This document shows positions 43,559-52,534 of a stretch of 64,000 nt of DNA, one piece after another. The notes under the pieces were generated by a model. It did not search any database, was not told where the DNA came from, and saw only the letters and a program-made list of their open reading frames with translations. How positions within the stretch are numbered: position 1 is the stretch's first letter; each line of letters begins with the position of its first letter. This DNA is from Paenibacillus_D tarimensis_A (GTDB lineage: Bacteria > Bacillota > Bacilli > Paenibacillales > Paenibacillaceae): the NCBI GenBank assembly GCA_041281825.1, contig CP166298.1:2542001-2606000 (forward strand), given 5' to 3'. A program made the position numbers and the translations under genes.

Positions 43559-44932
43559 ATGGCGTTCGAAGGATTGGCGAGCCGTCTTCAGAATGTGTTC
43601 GGCAAGCTGAGAGGCAAGGGCAAAGTAACCGAGGAAGACGTAACGGAAGCCATGCGCGAGGTGCGGCTGGCTCTGCTTGAGGCGGACGTCAATTTTAAAG
43701 TCGTAAAAGACTTTATCGCAAAGGTGAAGGAACAGTCCGTCGGCCAGGAAGTGATGAAGAGCTTCACGCCGGGCATGGTCATCATCGATATCGTAAACAA
43801 AGAACTGACCAATCTGATGGGCGGTACCCAAAGCAAGCTGGCAAAAGCGAACAAACCGCCGACAGTTATCCTTATGGCCGGCCTGCAGGGTGCGGGGAAA
43901 ACGACCGCATCGGGCAAGCTTGCCAAGATGCTGCACAATAACAATCATAAACCGTTGCTCGTAGCTTGCGACATTTACCGTCCCGCGGCGATTAAGCAGC
44001 TCCAGGTGCTGGGCGAGCAGGTGGGCGCCCCGGTATTCACATTGGGCGATCAAGCGAATCCGGTCGATATTGCGGCTGCCGCGCTGCAGCATGCGAAGGA
44101 AAACGGCCATGATTATGTGATCGTCGATACGGCCGGCCGCTTGCATATTGATGAATCGTTAATGGAAGAGCTGAAGCGGATTCACGCTGAGGTGAAGCCG
44201 GACGAGGTACTGCTTGTCATCGATGCGATGACAGGCCAGGAAGCGGTTAATGTGGCGCAGAGCTTTCACAGCCAGTTGGAACTGACAGGCGTCGTGTTAT
44301 CGAAGATGGATGGCGATACAAGAGGCGGCGCCGCTTTATCGGTTAAAGCGGTCACCGGCTGTCCGATCAAGTTTGTGGGGATGGGCGAGAAGATTGCCCC
44401 GCTGGAGCCGTTCCACCCGGATCGGATGGCATCCCGGATTCTAGGTATGGGCGACATGCTGTCTCTGATCGAGAAGGCGCAGTCGAATATCGACGCCGAG
44501 AAAGCGGCCGAGATGGAACGGAAAATGCGTAATGCGGAGTTCACCTTCGACGATTTCCTGGAGCAAATGGCGCAGATCCGGAAGATGGGGCCGCTTGACC
44601 AGCTGCTGGAGATGATGCCGGGCATGAACAAAATGAAAGGGCTCAAGGACATTAAAGTCGATGAACGCCAGCTTTCACGCGTAGAAGCGATCGTCAAGTC
44701 GATGACGAAGGATGAGAAGCAGAAGCCCGAGATTCTGAATCATAACCGTCGGAAACGAATCGCTGCGGGCAGCGGCACGACCATTGCGGATGTAAATCGA
44801 CTCATTAAGCAATTCGACGATATGCGGAGAATGATGAAGCAATTCTCGTCGATGATGGGACCGAAAGGGCCTAAAGGCAAGAAAGGCATGAAGGGTATGC
44901 TGGGCAAAAAAATGAAATTTCCGTTCGGTTAA
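43559..44932 (+). CDS. ffh: Signal recognition particle protein Ffh
   Basis: 457 residues. NG domain with G1 AGLQGAGKTTASGKLA (about 105-120), DTAGRLHID and SKMDGDTRGGAAL; the C-terminal Met-rich M domain (about 325-457, many MM, GMNKMKG and MKQFSSMMG segments) binds 4.5S/scRNA and signal peptides. The ribosome site AAGGAGGTGATC is an extended match to the 16S anti-Shine-Dalgarno and comes partly from an upstream repeat element. Confidence 0.97.
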   Translation: MAFEGLASRLQNVFGKLRGKGKVTEEDVTEAMREVRLALLEADVNFKVVKDFIAKVKEQSVGQEVMKSFTPGMVIIDIVNKELTNLMGGTQSKLAKANKPPTVILMAGLQGAGKTTASGKLAKMLHNNNHKPLLVACDIYRPAAIKQLQVLGEQVGAPVFTLGDQANPVDIAAAALQHAKENGHDYVIVDTAGRLHIDESLMEELKRIHAEVKPDEVLLVIDAMTGQEAVNVAQSFHSQLELTGVVLSKMDGDTRGGAALSVKAVTGCPIKFVGMGEKIAPLEPFHPDRMASRILGMGDMLSLIEKAQSNIDAEKAAEMERKMRNAEFTFDDFLEQMAQIRKMGPLDQLLEMMPGMNKMKGLKDIKVDERQLSRVEAIVKSMTKDEKQKPEILNHNRRKRIAAGSGTTIADVNRLIKQFDDMRRMMKQFSSMMGPKGPKGKKGMKGMLGKKMKFPFG

Positions 44933-44983
44933 TCGGCCGGCGGAATGTCCACTGTTCCTGATTCTTTGAAGGAGGTGAATTTC

Positions 44984-45256
44984 ATGGCAGTTCGTATTCG
45001 TTTGAAACGTATCGGTGCGCACAAAGCACCTTATTACCGCGTTGTAGTATCCGATTCCCGTTCGCCTCGCGACGGTCGTTTTATCGAGGAGATCGGAACG
45101 TATAATCCGGTCGCTCAGCCGGCTCAAGTCAATATCGATGAAGAGAAAGCGTTGAAATGGTTGCAAACCGGAGCGCAAGCTTCCGACACCGTTCGCAATC
45201 TGCTGAGCAAAGCCGGTATCCTTGCAAAATTCCATGAGCAGAAGCAGCAGAAATAA
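44984..45256 (+). CDS. rpsP: 30S ribosomal protein bS16
   Basis: 90 residues from ATG 44984 (GAAGGAGGTGA upstream). MAVRIRLKRIGAHKAPYYRVVV is the bS16 signature, followed by the RDGRFIEEIGTYNP motif. First of the usual rpsP-khpA-rimM-trmD-rplS set. Confidence 0.97.
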   Translation: MAVRIRLKRIGAHKAPYYRVVVSDSRSPRDGRFIEEIGTYNPVAQPAQVNIDEEKALKWLQTGAQASDTVRNLLSKAGILAKFHEQKQQK

Positions 45257-45282
45257 GTGCTTACGCTACGGAGGGCCTTGAG

Positions 45283-45513
45283 ATGGAAGAATTGATTCTT
45301 GTCATGGCAAAGGCTTTGGTGGATCATCCGGATGATGTGCGCGTCGAGGTCAAGGAAGATGATCGCGGCATCGTATACGCGCTTTCCGTGCATCCTGAGG
45401 ATGTCGGTAAAGTCATCGGCAAACAAGGCCGGATTGCCAAGGCGCTTCGGACGGTCGTCGCTTCGGCTGCCGTTAGATCACCGAAACGCGTCATCGTTGA
45501 CATTATCTCGTAA
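45283..45513 (+). CDS. khpA: KH-domain RNA-binding protein KhpA (YlqC)
   Basis: 76 residues. Single KH domain with the GxxG loop in HPEDVGKVIGKQGRIAKALRT (about 42-62). KhpA pairs with KhpB and affects cell division and RNA stability in Gram-positives. It lies between rpsP and rimM as in Bacilli and is followed by a terminator. Confidence 0.94.
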   Translation: MEELILVMAKALVDHPDDVRVEVKEDDRGIVYALSVHPEDVGKVIGKQGRIAKALRTVVASAAVRSPKRVIVDIIS

Positions 45514-45531
45514 TAACGCACACACGAAACG

Positions 45532-45561
45532 GGTTAGGAGCTTGAGAGCCTAACCTTTTTT
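45532..45561 (+). terminator. khpA terminator
   Basis: GGTTAGG pairs with CCTAACC around a 10-nt loop that contains inner CT/AG pairs; six Ts follow. Confidence 0.85.
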
Positions 45562-45623
45562 CGTATCAAAAACGGGTAAACGGGAACTATACTTATTTAT
45601 TTTGCAGGAAAGGGGGGACGCAG

Positions 45624-46142
45624 ATGTCGAGTAAATGGCTGAATGTCGGGAAACTGGTTAACACGCACGGACTGCGGGGAGAAATCAAGGTATTATCGCA
45701 GACCGATTTTCCGGACGTCCGATTCGCTCCGGGCAGCGAGCTTGCCGTCATCGATCCGGATGGGAAGCAGGTTGTGCCCGTTGTCGTCGAGAGCGCAAAA
45801 GAGCATAAAGGAATGTATATCCTTAAGCTTAAAGGATACGATGATATTAACCGGGTCGAGAAGTATAAAGGCTGGTCGATTAAGGTCGCGGGTGACGATC
45901 TTGTCGAGCTTGACGAGGGCGAATATTATTTACATGAGATCGTTGGATGCGGGGTCGTGACCGATACCGGCGAAGAGCTGGGCACAATTGTTGAAGTATT
46001 GCGTCCCGGCGCCAACGATGTATGGGTCGTCGAGCGACCCAAGGGTAAACCAGTGCTTTTACCATTCATTAAGGATGTTGTATTAGACATTAATACCAAA
46101 GATCGGATCGTCACCGTGCATTTAATGGAAGGGTTGATTTGA
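45624..46142 (+). CDS. rimM: Ribosome maturation factor RimM
   Basis: 172 residues; GGAAAGGGGGG upstream. N-terminal NVGKLVNTHGLRGEIKV is the RimM signature, and the C-terminal PRC-barrel carries YYLHEIVGCGV and LLPFIKDVVLDI. It binds uS19 and aids 30S head assembly. A TATACT at 45586-45591 may be its promoter -10, but no clear -35 is seen. It is 4 nt from trmD. Confidence 0.95.
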   Translation: MSSKWLNVGKLVNTHGLRGEIKVLSQTDFPDVRFAPGSELAVIDPDGKQVVPVVVESAKEHKGMYILKLKGYDDINRVEKYKGWSIKVAGDDLVELDEGEYYLHEIVGCGVVTDTGEELGTIVEVLRPGANDVWVVERPKGKPVLLPFIKDVVLDINTKDRIVTVHLMEGLI

Positions 46143-46146
46143 CGCG

Positions 46147-46896
46147 ATGCGCATCGATGTCTTGACGTTATTCCCCGAAATGTTTGAAGGCGTGTTCGGG
46201 AGCAGCATTCTCGGCAAAGCTAGAGACAAGGGGATCGTGTCGTTGAATACGGTGAACTTCCGCAGGTTTGCGAACAACAAACATAATACCGTGGACGACT
46301 ATCCGTACGGCGGAGGCGGAGGAATGGTGCTGAAGCCGGATCCGATCTTTGCCGCAGTGGAGGATGTAACAGCGGATCGTGATACGGCTCCCCGTGTTAT
46401 CCTGATGTGTCCGCAAGGCGAACCTTTCAGTCAGAGTAAGGCGGAACAGCTGGCGGAGGAATCGCATCTGATTTTTATCTGCGGTCATTATGAAGGCTAT
46501 GACGAGCGAATTCGCGAGCACTTGGTAACAGATGAGCTGTCGATTGGCGATTATGTGCTGACCGGAGGCGAGCTGCCCGCTATGGTCGTGATCGACAGCG
46601 TCGTGCGTCTCCTTCCCGGCGTACTTGGCAACGAAACGTCAGCCGTTACGGACTCGTTCAGCACCGGACTGCTTGAGCATCCGCATTACACCCGTCCGGT
46701 GACATTCAGAGGCTGGGACGTTCCCGAGGTGCTGGTATCGGGACATCACGCGCGAATTGAAGCATGGCGGCGCGAGCAATCGCTGCTGCGAACGCTTGCG
46801 CGAAGGCCGGAGCTGCTGGAGCAAGCGGAGTTGACGGAAAAAGAAAAGAAATGGTTGGCGGAGCAAGGAGATAAACATGATAGCGGGCGGGAATAA
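46147..46896 (+). CDS. trmD: tRNA (guanine37-N1)-methyltransferase TrmD
   Basis: 249 residues. MRIDVLTLFPEMFEG at the N-terminus, the SAM trefoil-knot motifs YPYGGGGGMVLKPDPI, then ICGHYEGYDERI and LSIGDYVLTGGELPA, all diagnostic. The Asp within the last motif is the catalytic type residue. Makes m1G37 to prevent +1 frameshifting. Follows rimM closely. Confidence 0.97.
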   Translation: MRIDVLTLFPEMFEGVFGSSILGKARDKGIVSLNTVNFRRFANNKHNTVDDYPYGGGGGMVLKPDPIFAAVEDVTADRDTAPRVILMCPQGEPFSQSKAEQLAEESHLIFICGHYEGYDERIREHLVTDELSIGDYVLTGGELPAMVVIDSVVRLLPGVLGNETSAVTDSFSTGLLEHPHYTRPVTFRGWDVPEVLVSGHHARIEAWRREQSLLRTLARRPELLEQAELTEKEKKWLAEQGDKHDSGRE

Positions 46897-46973
46897 CCGC
46901 CGGTCGGTGATCGGGTCGGGCAAGGGCTCCCGATTTGTGGGTCGTCCCCGCTCTAGCATACATAAAGATTCAG

Positions 46974-47002
46974 TTGTTTTTTTGCTGCGGTTATGGTAAA
47001 AT
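46974..47002 (+). promoter_or_regulatory. rplS promoter
   Basis: TTGTTT (46974-46979), 17-nt spacer ending TGG, then TAAAAT (46997-47002): an extended -10 promoter that separates rplS from trmD and would give a leader of about 100 nt. Confidence 0.7.
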
Positions 47003-47008
47003 TTCAAA

Positions 47009-47110
47009 TGTTGTTTGTATTAATCGGACGGTCCGCTATCGGCCGCGACCCGTTTCCGGGGGAAACGGCGAGCTTATATGAACGTCTGTTGTGGAAGGAG
47101 GCCATTCATT
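47009..47110 (+). ncRNA. Probable rplS (L19) leader RNA
   Basis: About 100 nt lie between the predicted start site and the rplS ATG, with nested pairing options (CGGACGGTCCG, CCCGTTTCCGGGGG and GGCCGCG stretches). Firmicute rplS genes often carry an autoregulatory L19 leader. Structure was judged by eye only. Confidence 0.45.
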
Positions 47111-47452
47111 ATGAATATCGTACAAGCGATTACGCAAGAACAACTGCGCAAAGATATCCCGAACTTTCGTCCAGGCGACACACTGAAAGTGTACGTTAAG
47201 GTTATCGAGGGATCCCGCGAACGGATTCAGTTGTTTGAAGGTGTTGTCATTAAACGCCGCGGCGGCGGAATCAGCGAAACGTTTACTGTCCGCAAAATCT
47301 CTTACGGGGTTGGCGTAGAGAGAACGTTCCCGATCCACTCGCCGAAAATCGATAAAATCGAAGTGGCTCGCCGTGGTAAAGTACGCCGCGCGAAACTGTA
47401 CTACCTTCGCAGCTTGCGTGGTAAAGCAGCGAGAATTAAAGAGATTCGTTAA
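47111..47452 (+). CDS. rplS: 50S ribosomal protein bL19
   Basis: 113 residues from ATG 47111 (GGAAGGAGG upstream). Conserved FRPGDTLKVYVKVIEGSRER and VVIKRRGGGISETFTVRKIS are diagnostic. The C-terminus RRAKLYYLRSLRGKAARIKE contacts 23S/16S bridge RNA in the family. Confidence 0.97.
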   Translation: MNIVQAITQEQLRKDIPNFRPGDTLKVYVKVIEGSRERIQLFEGVVIKRRGGGISETFTVRKISYGVGVERTFPIHSPKIDKIEVARRGKVRRAKLYYLRSLRGKAARIKEIR

Positions 47453-47462
47453 GAAACGACAT

Positions 47463-47490
47463 GGGGGCTTGCGCAAACAAGTCCCTTTTT
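47463..47490 (+). terminator. rplS terminator
   Basis: An 8-bp stem GGGGCTTG/CAAGTCCC with a 6-nt loop is followed by TTTTT. Confidence 0.85.
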
Positions 47491-47570
47491 CGTATTCTTA
47501 TATAAACAACCTTTAATAATGAAGCAACCTCTACGGTTCCATCTCAAGCACAGCGAAAGTAGGCATACCA

Positions 47571-48203
47571 ATGGATCAGAAAGTGAACGATACGGCTGAA
47601 CAGATCAATTCCGGCGAAGGTGCCGCGAAGCGCAGCGGCAGCGCGCAGAAGGAAATCGTGGAGTGGATCAAGGCGCTTGCGATTGCGGCGCTGCTTGTGT
47701 TTTTAATTCGGACGTTTCTATTTTCCCCTTTTATCGTCGACGGGCCTTCAATGCAGCCTAATTTTGAAACCGGGGAAAGGGTTATCGTCAACAAAATCAT
47801 CTATGACATCCGCCAGCCGAAACGCGGCGAGGTTGTTGTGTTCCATGTCCCTGAGGAAGGCCGTGATTTCATTAAGCGGGTTATAGGCGTACCGGGCGAC
47901 AAGGTAAGGCTGGAAGGGGATTCCTTGTTTATCAACGATGAGCCGGTAGACGAGCCTTACTTAAAGGAAGCGATTGAACAGGCGAGAAGCAGAGGCGAGA
48001 TTTATAACACGGGAGACAACTTTCCAAATCATTACGTGCAATCCGATGTCGTTCCGGAAAATATGATCTTGGCTTTTGGAGATAATAGACGAAACAGCAA
48101 AGACAGCCGCATGATCGGATTTGTCTCGATTGAAGAGGTTGTTGGCCGCGCCGATATTATTTTCTGGCCGATTGGCCAAATTAAATTTGTGAATCACGGG
48201 TGA
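47571..48203 (+). CDS. lepB: Type I signal peptidase
   Basis: 210 residues. A cytoplasmic N-terminus is followed by one membrane helix (about 31-50). The catalytic Ser60 is in DGPSMQPNFETGERV and the general-base Lys102 in RDFIKRVIGVPGD; box E is LAFGDNRRNSKDSR. It removes signal peptides at the outer membrane face. A poor ribosome site precedes the ATG. Confidence 0.94.
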   Translation: MDQKVNDTAEQINSGEGAAKRSGSAQKEIVEWIKALAIAALLVFLIRTFLFSPFIVDGPSMQPNFETGERVIVNKIIYDIRQPKRGEVVVFHVPEEGRDFIKRVIGVPGDKVRLEGDSLFINDEPVDEPYLKEAIEQARSRGEIYNTGDNFPNHYVQSDVVPENMILAFGDNRRNSKDSRMIGFVSIEEVVGRADIIFWPIGQIKFVNHG

Positions 48204-48213
48204 GGTGTCGGAC

Positions 48214-49083
48214 ATGACGATTCAATGGTTCCCGGGCCATATGACGAGAGCAAGAAGACAAATTCAGGACAAGTTGAAGCTGATTGACATCGTAATTGAG
48301 CTTCTGGACTCCCGTATCCCAATGTCGAGCCGCAACCCGATGGTTGATGAGATTTTGCAAGGCAAGCCTCGTCTTATTGTGTTGAATAAGGCCGACTTGG
48401 CTGATCCACGGGCGACCGACCGGTGGATTTCTTTTTTTTCCGGTGAAGGACATGCCTGTATCGCGGTGGATTCTTCAACAGGCACGAAGGTTGCGGACAT
48501 CCCGGAGCGCGTTAAACAGATTCTGCACGATAAAATATCCCGCATGGTCGATAAAGGGATGAATCCGCGAGCTATGCGGGCGCTGATTGTCGGCATTCCG
48601 AACGTCGGCAAATCTACGCTCATCAACCGGCTTGCGGGGCGTAATATTGCTGCGACCGGCGACCGTCCCGGCGTTACGAAAGGCCAGCAGTGGATTAAAG
48701 TCGGAACGGAAATGGAGCTTCTTGACACGCCGGGCATATTGTGGCCGAAGTTCGAGGACCAACTGGTTGGTTACAAGCTTGCGATGACTGGCGCCATTAA
48801 GGAAGAAATTTTAAATGTCGAGGATATTGCGTTTTTTGCCGTGCGTGAGTTGGTCGTTCGCTATTGGCCGGCGCTGGCGGAGCGATTCGGCATCGACAAG
48901 CCTCCGGGGGATCCGGAGGATTCCGATGAAATTGTCCGCGTGATGGAGGATATCGGGCGCAAACGCGGTTGCCTTGTCAGCGGCGGCAGAATCGATTTGG
49001 AGAAAGCTTCCGGCATCATTTTGCGCGAGCTTCGCGCAGGACGGCTTGGGCGGATTACGTTGGAAGAGCCTGAAACGGAATAA
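48214..49083 (+). CDS. rbgA: Ribosome biogenesis GTPase RbgA (YlqF)
   Basis: 289 residues from ATG 48214 (GAGGTG 7 nt upstream); the in-frame GTG at 48205 overlaps that site. N-terminal MTIQWFPGHMTRARR is diagnostic. It is circularly permuted: G4 NKADL (about 58) precedes G1 GIPNVGKSTLIN (about 127) and G3 DTPG. It is needed for late 50S assembly around bL16 incorporation. Confidence 0.95.
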   Translation: MTIQWFPGHMTRARRQIQDKLKLIDIVIELLDSRIPMSSRNPMVDEILQGKPRLIVLNKADLADPRATDRWISFFSGEGHACIAVDSSTGTKVADIPERVKQILHDKISRMVDKGMNPRAMRALIVGIPNVGKSTLINRLAGRNIAATGDRPGVTKGQQWIKVGTEMELLDTPGILWPKFEDQLVGYKLAMTGAIKEEILNVEDIAFFAVRELVVRYWPALAERFGIDKPPGDPEDSDEIVRVMEDIGRKRGCLVSGGRIDLEKASGIILRELRAGRLGRITLEEPETE

Positions 49084-49106
49084 ATGATTTAAAGGGGAAA
49101 CGCTTG

Positions 49107-49718
49107 ATGCTGGAATATGAATCCCCCTTATGGGAGCAGGGTTATAGTGCGATTGCCGGGGTGGACGAAGTCGGCCGCGGCTGTCTGTTCGGCGATGTGG
49201 TCGCTTCCGCCGTTATTCTCCCTCCGGGTCTTGAGCTGGAAGGAATTGACGACTCGAAGAAGCTGACGGAAAAAAAGCGCCAATTGATGTATGACGTGAT
49301 CATAGAGCATGCAGCGGCCTGGTCGGCAGCGCGTGTGGATGCGGCAACGATCGACCGCATTAATATAAAGCAGGCCTCCCGGCTAGCGATGAAGCTTGCG
49401 GTCCAATCGCTCGGTGTTCCACCGGACTATCTGCTTGTCGATGCGGAGAAAGTGGACACCGATGTTCCGCAGCTGTCGATTATTCATGGCGACGCGAGAA
49501 GTCAGTCGATCGCCGCAGCTTCGATTGTCGCGAAAGTGACGAGAGACCGTCTCTGCATTGTCGAATGGGATGCGATGTATCCTGAATACGGCATTGCGAT
49601 ACATAAAGGTTATGCAACGAAGCATCACCGGGAGCGATTGCTCCAATTCGGACCGAGTCCGATGCACCGCCGTTCATTTCTGAATAAGCTGCTCGCGGAA
49701 CAGCAAGTATTGTTCTGA
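49107..49718 (+). CDS. rnhB: Ribonuclease HII
   Basis: 203 residues from ATG 49107 (AAAGGGG upstream). GVDEVGRGCLFGDVVASAVI carries the first Asp-Glu of the active site; later DAEKVDTD, HGDARSQSIAAASIVAKVTRD and the C-terminal SPMHRRSF are conserved. The usual GPLAGPVV after the GRG is CLFGDVV here, a noticeable change, but the acidic residues are intact. It cuts RNA in RNA-DNA hybrids. Confidence 0.94.
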   Translation: MLEYESPLWEQGYSAIAGVDEVGRGCLFGDVVASAVILPPGLELEGIDDSKKLTEKKRQLMYDVIIEHAAAWSAARVDAATIDRINIKQASRLAMKLAVQSLGVPPDYLLVDAEKVDTDVPQLSIIHGDARSQSIAAASIVAKVTRDRLCIVEWDAMYPEYGIAIHKGYATKHHRERLLQFGPSPMHRRSFLNKLLAEQQVLF

Positions 49719-49760
49719 ACTGACGAGAAGCATTTTACAAATAGAAAACATTGAATATGC

Positions 49761-49799
49761 AAAGAGCCCCCCGTATACCAAGGCGGAGAGGCTCTTTTT
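49761..49799 (+). terminator. rnhB terminator
   Basis: AAAGAGCC and GGCTCTTT enclose a ~21-nt C/G-rich loop and are followed by Ts. Confidence 0.8.
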
Positions 49800-49940
49800 G
49801 TGAGTTGAGCGGTTAACGCAGGCTAAACGGTTCAAGGATTAAGATTTCGGACCATACCGGCCGATATAAATTTATATGCATAATTTCGAACGTAAGGCTG
49901 AGAGTCGTCCGAAACGCAGGAAACAAAAGAGGTGTCATTG

Positions 49941-51851
49941 ATGAATATCGGACAATTAATGCGCGGCTTGCTTGGCGTGCCGGAGCCAGGTGAAGGCCGT
50001 ACACTGGAATTGAAGGCGGGACAAGTGGTACGAGGCGTCGTTATGAAGGTGCTGGAAGGGCAGGATGCACTTGTTCAAATTAACGGAAATCAGATTCGTG
50101 CCAAGCTTGAAATTCCTCTGCAGCCGGGACAGGCGACGCTGCTGCAGGTAATGCCGTTATCCGAGGGAGCTACGGTCGTGCTAAAGCCGGTAGACGGAAC
50201 GGACGTGCAGCCGCCGCCGGACACGCTTAAGGAGTTGGTTAAAGGTATGGGGCTGCCGGAGGCGAAATGGGCGGCTGAACTGCTCGTCAATCTGCGGCGG
50301 GACGGGGTTCCTTTTACACGCGAAACAGGACGTGCGCTCGCGCAGGCGCTTAGTGTTATGCCCCAAGGAGAGGATCCGGAGCCATGGATGTCCGCTGCCG
50401 CTACAGCTTTGAAAAGGGGACTTCCGGTAACAGCAGGCACGATCTCCGCGCTTCAGCAAGTGATGTTCGGAAAGCCGACGCATGAGCTGTTGGACGCATT
50501 GCAAATCCAGTTGAAAGCCTTTGCGGCCGAAGGATCGGTTGAAGGGGCCCAAGGTTCGGCGGGGGGCGCTCGGGCGGCTGCGGTAAGGGCAGCGGCGCTG
50601 CTTGACGAAGGCGAAGCGCTGTTACGCGCCCTGCAGGACCCGGCTGCTGCAGGCTCCGCGCAGCGTGCCGCTATATCCGGGGCCGCGGAACCGTCGGCAC
50701 GAGGGACGGCGGCTCAGCCGATACCGCAAGCGCCGGCATCGATCCCGACATCAACGGCGATACCGGTATCAACGTTAACATCGACCGAGACACCAACAAC
50801 GGTATCAACACCGGCACAGCTGCCTCATAGGGGCGGAACGAACGAACCGGCGGTAAATGCGGCGACAGGCCGTAATGCAGCATCGGAACTAGCGTCAGGT
50901 TCACCGGCCGGCTCGTCAGGTACAGCAACCGGTTCAACAGGCACGGTAAACGTCGCTGCAAGCAATCCGGCCGGGACCGCCGGCTGGCTCGGTGAGCTGT
51001 TCAAGTGGCTGGGCGTCGACCACGAACGCCAGCTCATGCGTTCCTATGCGCCCGGCATGGCCGGCGCAATAGATGCGGCCAAGGCCGGGGAGCAGGCTTC
51101 CCCGGCCGGCCGCCCGGCACCCGGCCCGGACGGGCAGGCGCACAGCGCGCCCCGTTCCGCCGGAGCGCAGACGCAGCCGGCAGAGCCTCCGGCTGCGTCT
51201 GCGCTGGAGCGCGCGCCCGGGCAAAGGCTGCCCGCAGCGGGCGGCGCGCCTGAGGCGCATGCGGCCGAGGCGGCAAGGCCCGGCGCAGCGCAGGAATCGC
51301 TGAAGAGCGTCCTGCTGTCGCTGGCCGCTTCGGACGATACCCCGCCGCCGCTGCGCGAGGCGGCGCAGCAGCTGGTACAACATATTACCGGGCAGCAGCT
51401 GCTGCTGACGCCGGAGAAAGGCGGCATCTTCACCCATGTAACGATGTTCATCCCGTTCAAAGGGCCGGACGGCGACCATACGGCCTCCGTTCATGTACAA
51501 TCAAGGCGAAACGGCAAAGGCGGGCTGGATCCGGAAAATTGCCGGCTGTTGTTCGATCTGCGGATGAAGCGATTGGGGGACACGTTGGTCGATGTGCAGG
51601 TGGTGGACAAAATCGTCAGCCTGAATGTATGGAACGATCATCCCGCCGCAGGCCCGCTGCTCGAATCGACCAGACAGGAAATAACCGAAGCGTTGCATAA
51701 AGCGGGCTACCGGCTGCTTGCCCTGCGGACGGCACCGCTTCCCGATGCCGCAGACAGCCACGCCGCACCGCGGCAAGGGTCGGCGATGCAGCCGCCTGAC
51801 CGGTCGGCGTATGCCTCTAAACCGTACAAAGGGATGGATGTGCGCATATGA
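49941..51851 (+). CDS. YlqG-like protein with FliK-type C-terminus
   Basis: 636 residues from ATG 49941 (GAGGTG 6 nt upstream). The N-terminus (GQVVRGVVMKVLEGQDALVQINGNQIRA) is an OB-like domain found in this family. A long Ala/Ser/Thr/Pro low-complexity middle (about 200-480; very GC-rich at 51,050-51,300) leads to a C-terminal Flg_hook-like domain (about 515-605, RNGKGGLDPENCRLLFDLRMKRLGD). Gene order rnhB-ylqG-ylqH matches B. subtilis. It resembles the hook-length protein FliK but lies outside any flagellar operon; its function is unknown. Confidence 0.75.
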   Translation: MNIGQLMRGLLGVPEPGEGRTLELKAGQVVRGVVMKVLEGQDALVQINGNQIRAKLEIPLQPGQATLLQVMPLSEGATVVLKPVDGTDVQPPPDTLKELVKGMGLPEAKWAAELLVNLRRDGVPFTRETGRALAQALSVMPQGEDPEPWMSAAATALKRGLPVTAGTISALQQVMFGKPTHELLDALQIQLKAFAAEGSVEGAQGSAGGARAAAVRAAALLDEGEALLRALQDPAAAGSAQRAAISGAAEPSARGTAAQPIPQAPASIPTSTAIPVSTLTSTETPTTVSTPAQLPHRGGTNEPAVNAATGRNAASELASGSPAGSSGTATGSTGTVNVAASNPAGTAGWLGELFKWLGVDHERQLMRSYAPGMAGAIDAAKAGEQASPAGRPAPGPDGQAHSAPRSAGAQTQPAEPPAASALERAPGQRLPAAGGAPEAHAAEAARPGAAQESLKSVLLSLAASDDTPPPLREAAQQLVQHITGQQLLLTPEKGGIFTHVTMFIPFKGPDGDHTASVHVQSRRNGKGGLDPENCRLLFDLRMKRLGDTLVDVQVVDKIVSLNVWNDHPAAGPLLESTRQEITEALHKAGYRLLALRTAPLPDAADSHAAPRQGSAMQPPDRSAYASKPYKGMDVRI

Positions 51852-52144
51852 CTCATTCTGCCGGGCAGCCTGCGCCGATAAAGAAAGCGGTCGCGTTAAA
51901 ATACGAACCGGAGAAACAAAGCGCCCCTGTTGTCCTCGCCAAAGGTCGGGGCCCCCTGGCCGCCGTTATATTGGAGAAAGCGGCCGAACACGGCGTTCCG
52001 GTGCAAGAAGACGCCTCGCTGGTAGAGGTACTGTCCAAGCTCGATATTGACCAGGAGATTCCCCCCGAGCTCTATACATTGGTGGCGGAAATATTAAGTT
52101 TTATTTACCGCTCCGACAGGAAGGCGGGATCTTGGAATGAATAG
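51848..52144 (+). CDS. FlhB C-terminal-domain-like protein YlqH
   Basis: 98 residues starting in an ATGA overlap with the ylqG-like gene. The sequence AVALKYEPEKQSAPVVLAKG corresponds to the FlhB/YscU cytoplasmic domain, followed by ILEKAAEHGVPVQEDASLVEVLSKLDIDQEIPPELY. The autocleavage NPTH motif and all membrane helices of FlhB are absent. With YlqG it mimics the FliK-FlhB substrate-switch pair. Function unknown. Confidence 0.85.
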   Translation: MTHSAGQPAPIKKAVALKYEPEKQSAPVVLAKGRGPLAAVILEKAAEHGVPVQEDASLVEVLSKLDIDQEIPPELYTLVAEILSFIYRSDRKAGSWNE

Positions 52145-52523
52145 AACGGAAAGACCGAATCGAAAGGAAGTCGGCCGGATTGGTGAAGCTGCAGCCGCAG
52201 TTCATTTGGAATTGGCAGGATGGATCCTGTCGGACCGTAACTGGAGATGCCGGATGGGAGAAATCGACCTGATCGGCCGGCCTCCCGGAGATACGGGTGA
52301 GATCGTTTTTGTCGAGGTCCGTACACGGCGTGCGGGTGGAAGATTCGGAACGGCGCTTGAATCCGTCGATTACCGAAAGCAGCGTCAAGTGAGGACGATT
52401 GCGCAGATTTATTTGGATCTTCACCATTTATGGGGGTGCAATCCGCGCTTTGACGTCATTGCCGTTATGCTTGACCATGCGATGCAAGTCGTCGAGCTGA
52501 AACATCTTGAAGGCGCATTCTAG
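52137..52523 (+). CDS. yraN: UPF0102 (YraN) endonuclease-like protein
   Basis: 128 residues overlapping the previous gene by 8 nt. It has the family pattern GRIGEAAAAVHLELAGW, RNWRCRMGEIDLIG and FVEVRTRR, giving a PD-(D/E)xK-like site (Glu/Asp of GEIDLI, Glu-x-Arg of VEVRTR). A Holliday-junction-resolvase-like fold is known for the family; the cellular role is unsettled. Confidence 0.9.
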   Translation: MNRTERPNRKEVGRIGEAAAAVHLELAGWILSDRNWRCRMGEIDLIGRPPGDTGEIVFVEVRTRRAGGRFGTALESVDYRKQRQVRTIAQIYLDLHHLWGCNPRFDVIAVMLDHAMQVVELKHLEGAF

Positions 52524-52534
52524 GAAAAAGCATC

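Noticed and set aside
49107..49200. RNase HII thought damaged because GPLAGPVV is replaced
   Set aside because: The active-site acidic residues and all later motifs are present; the change looks like lineage variation.
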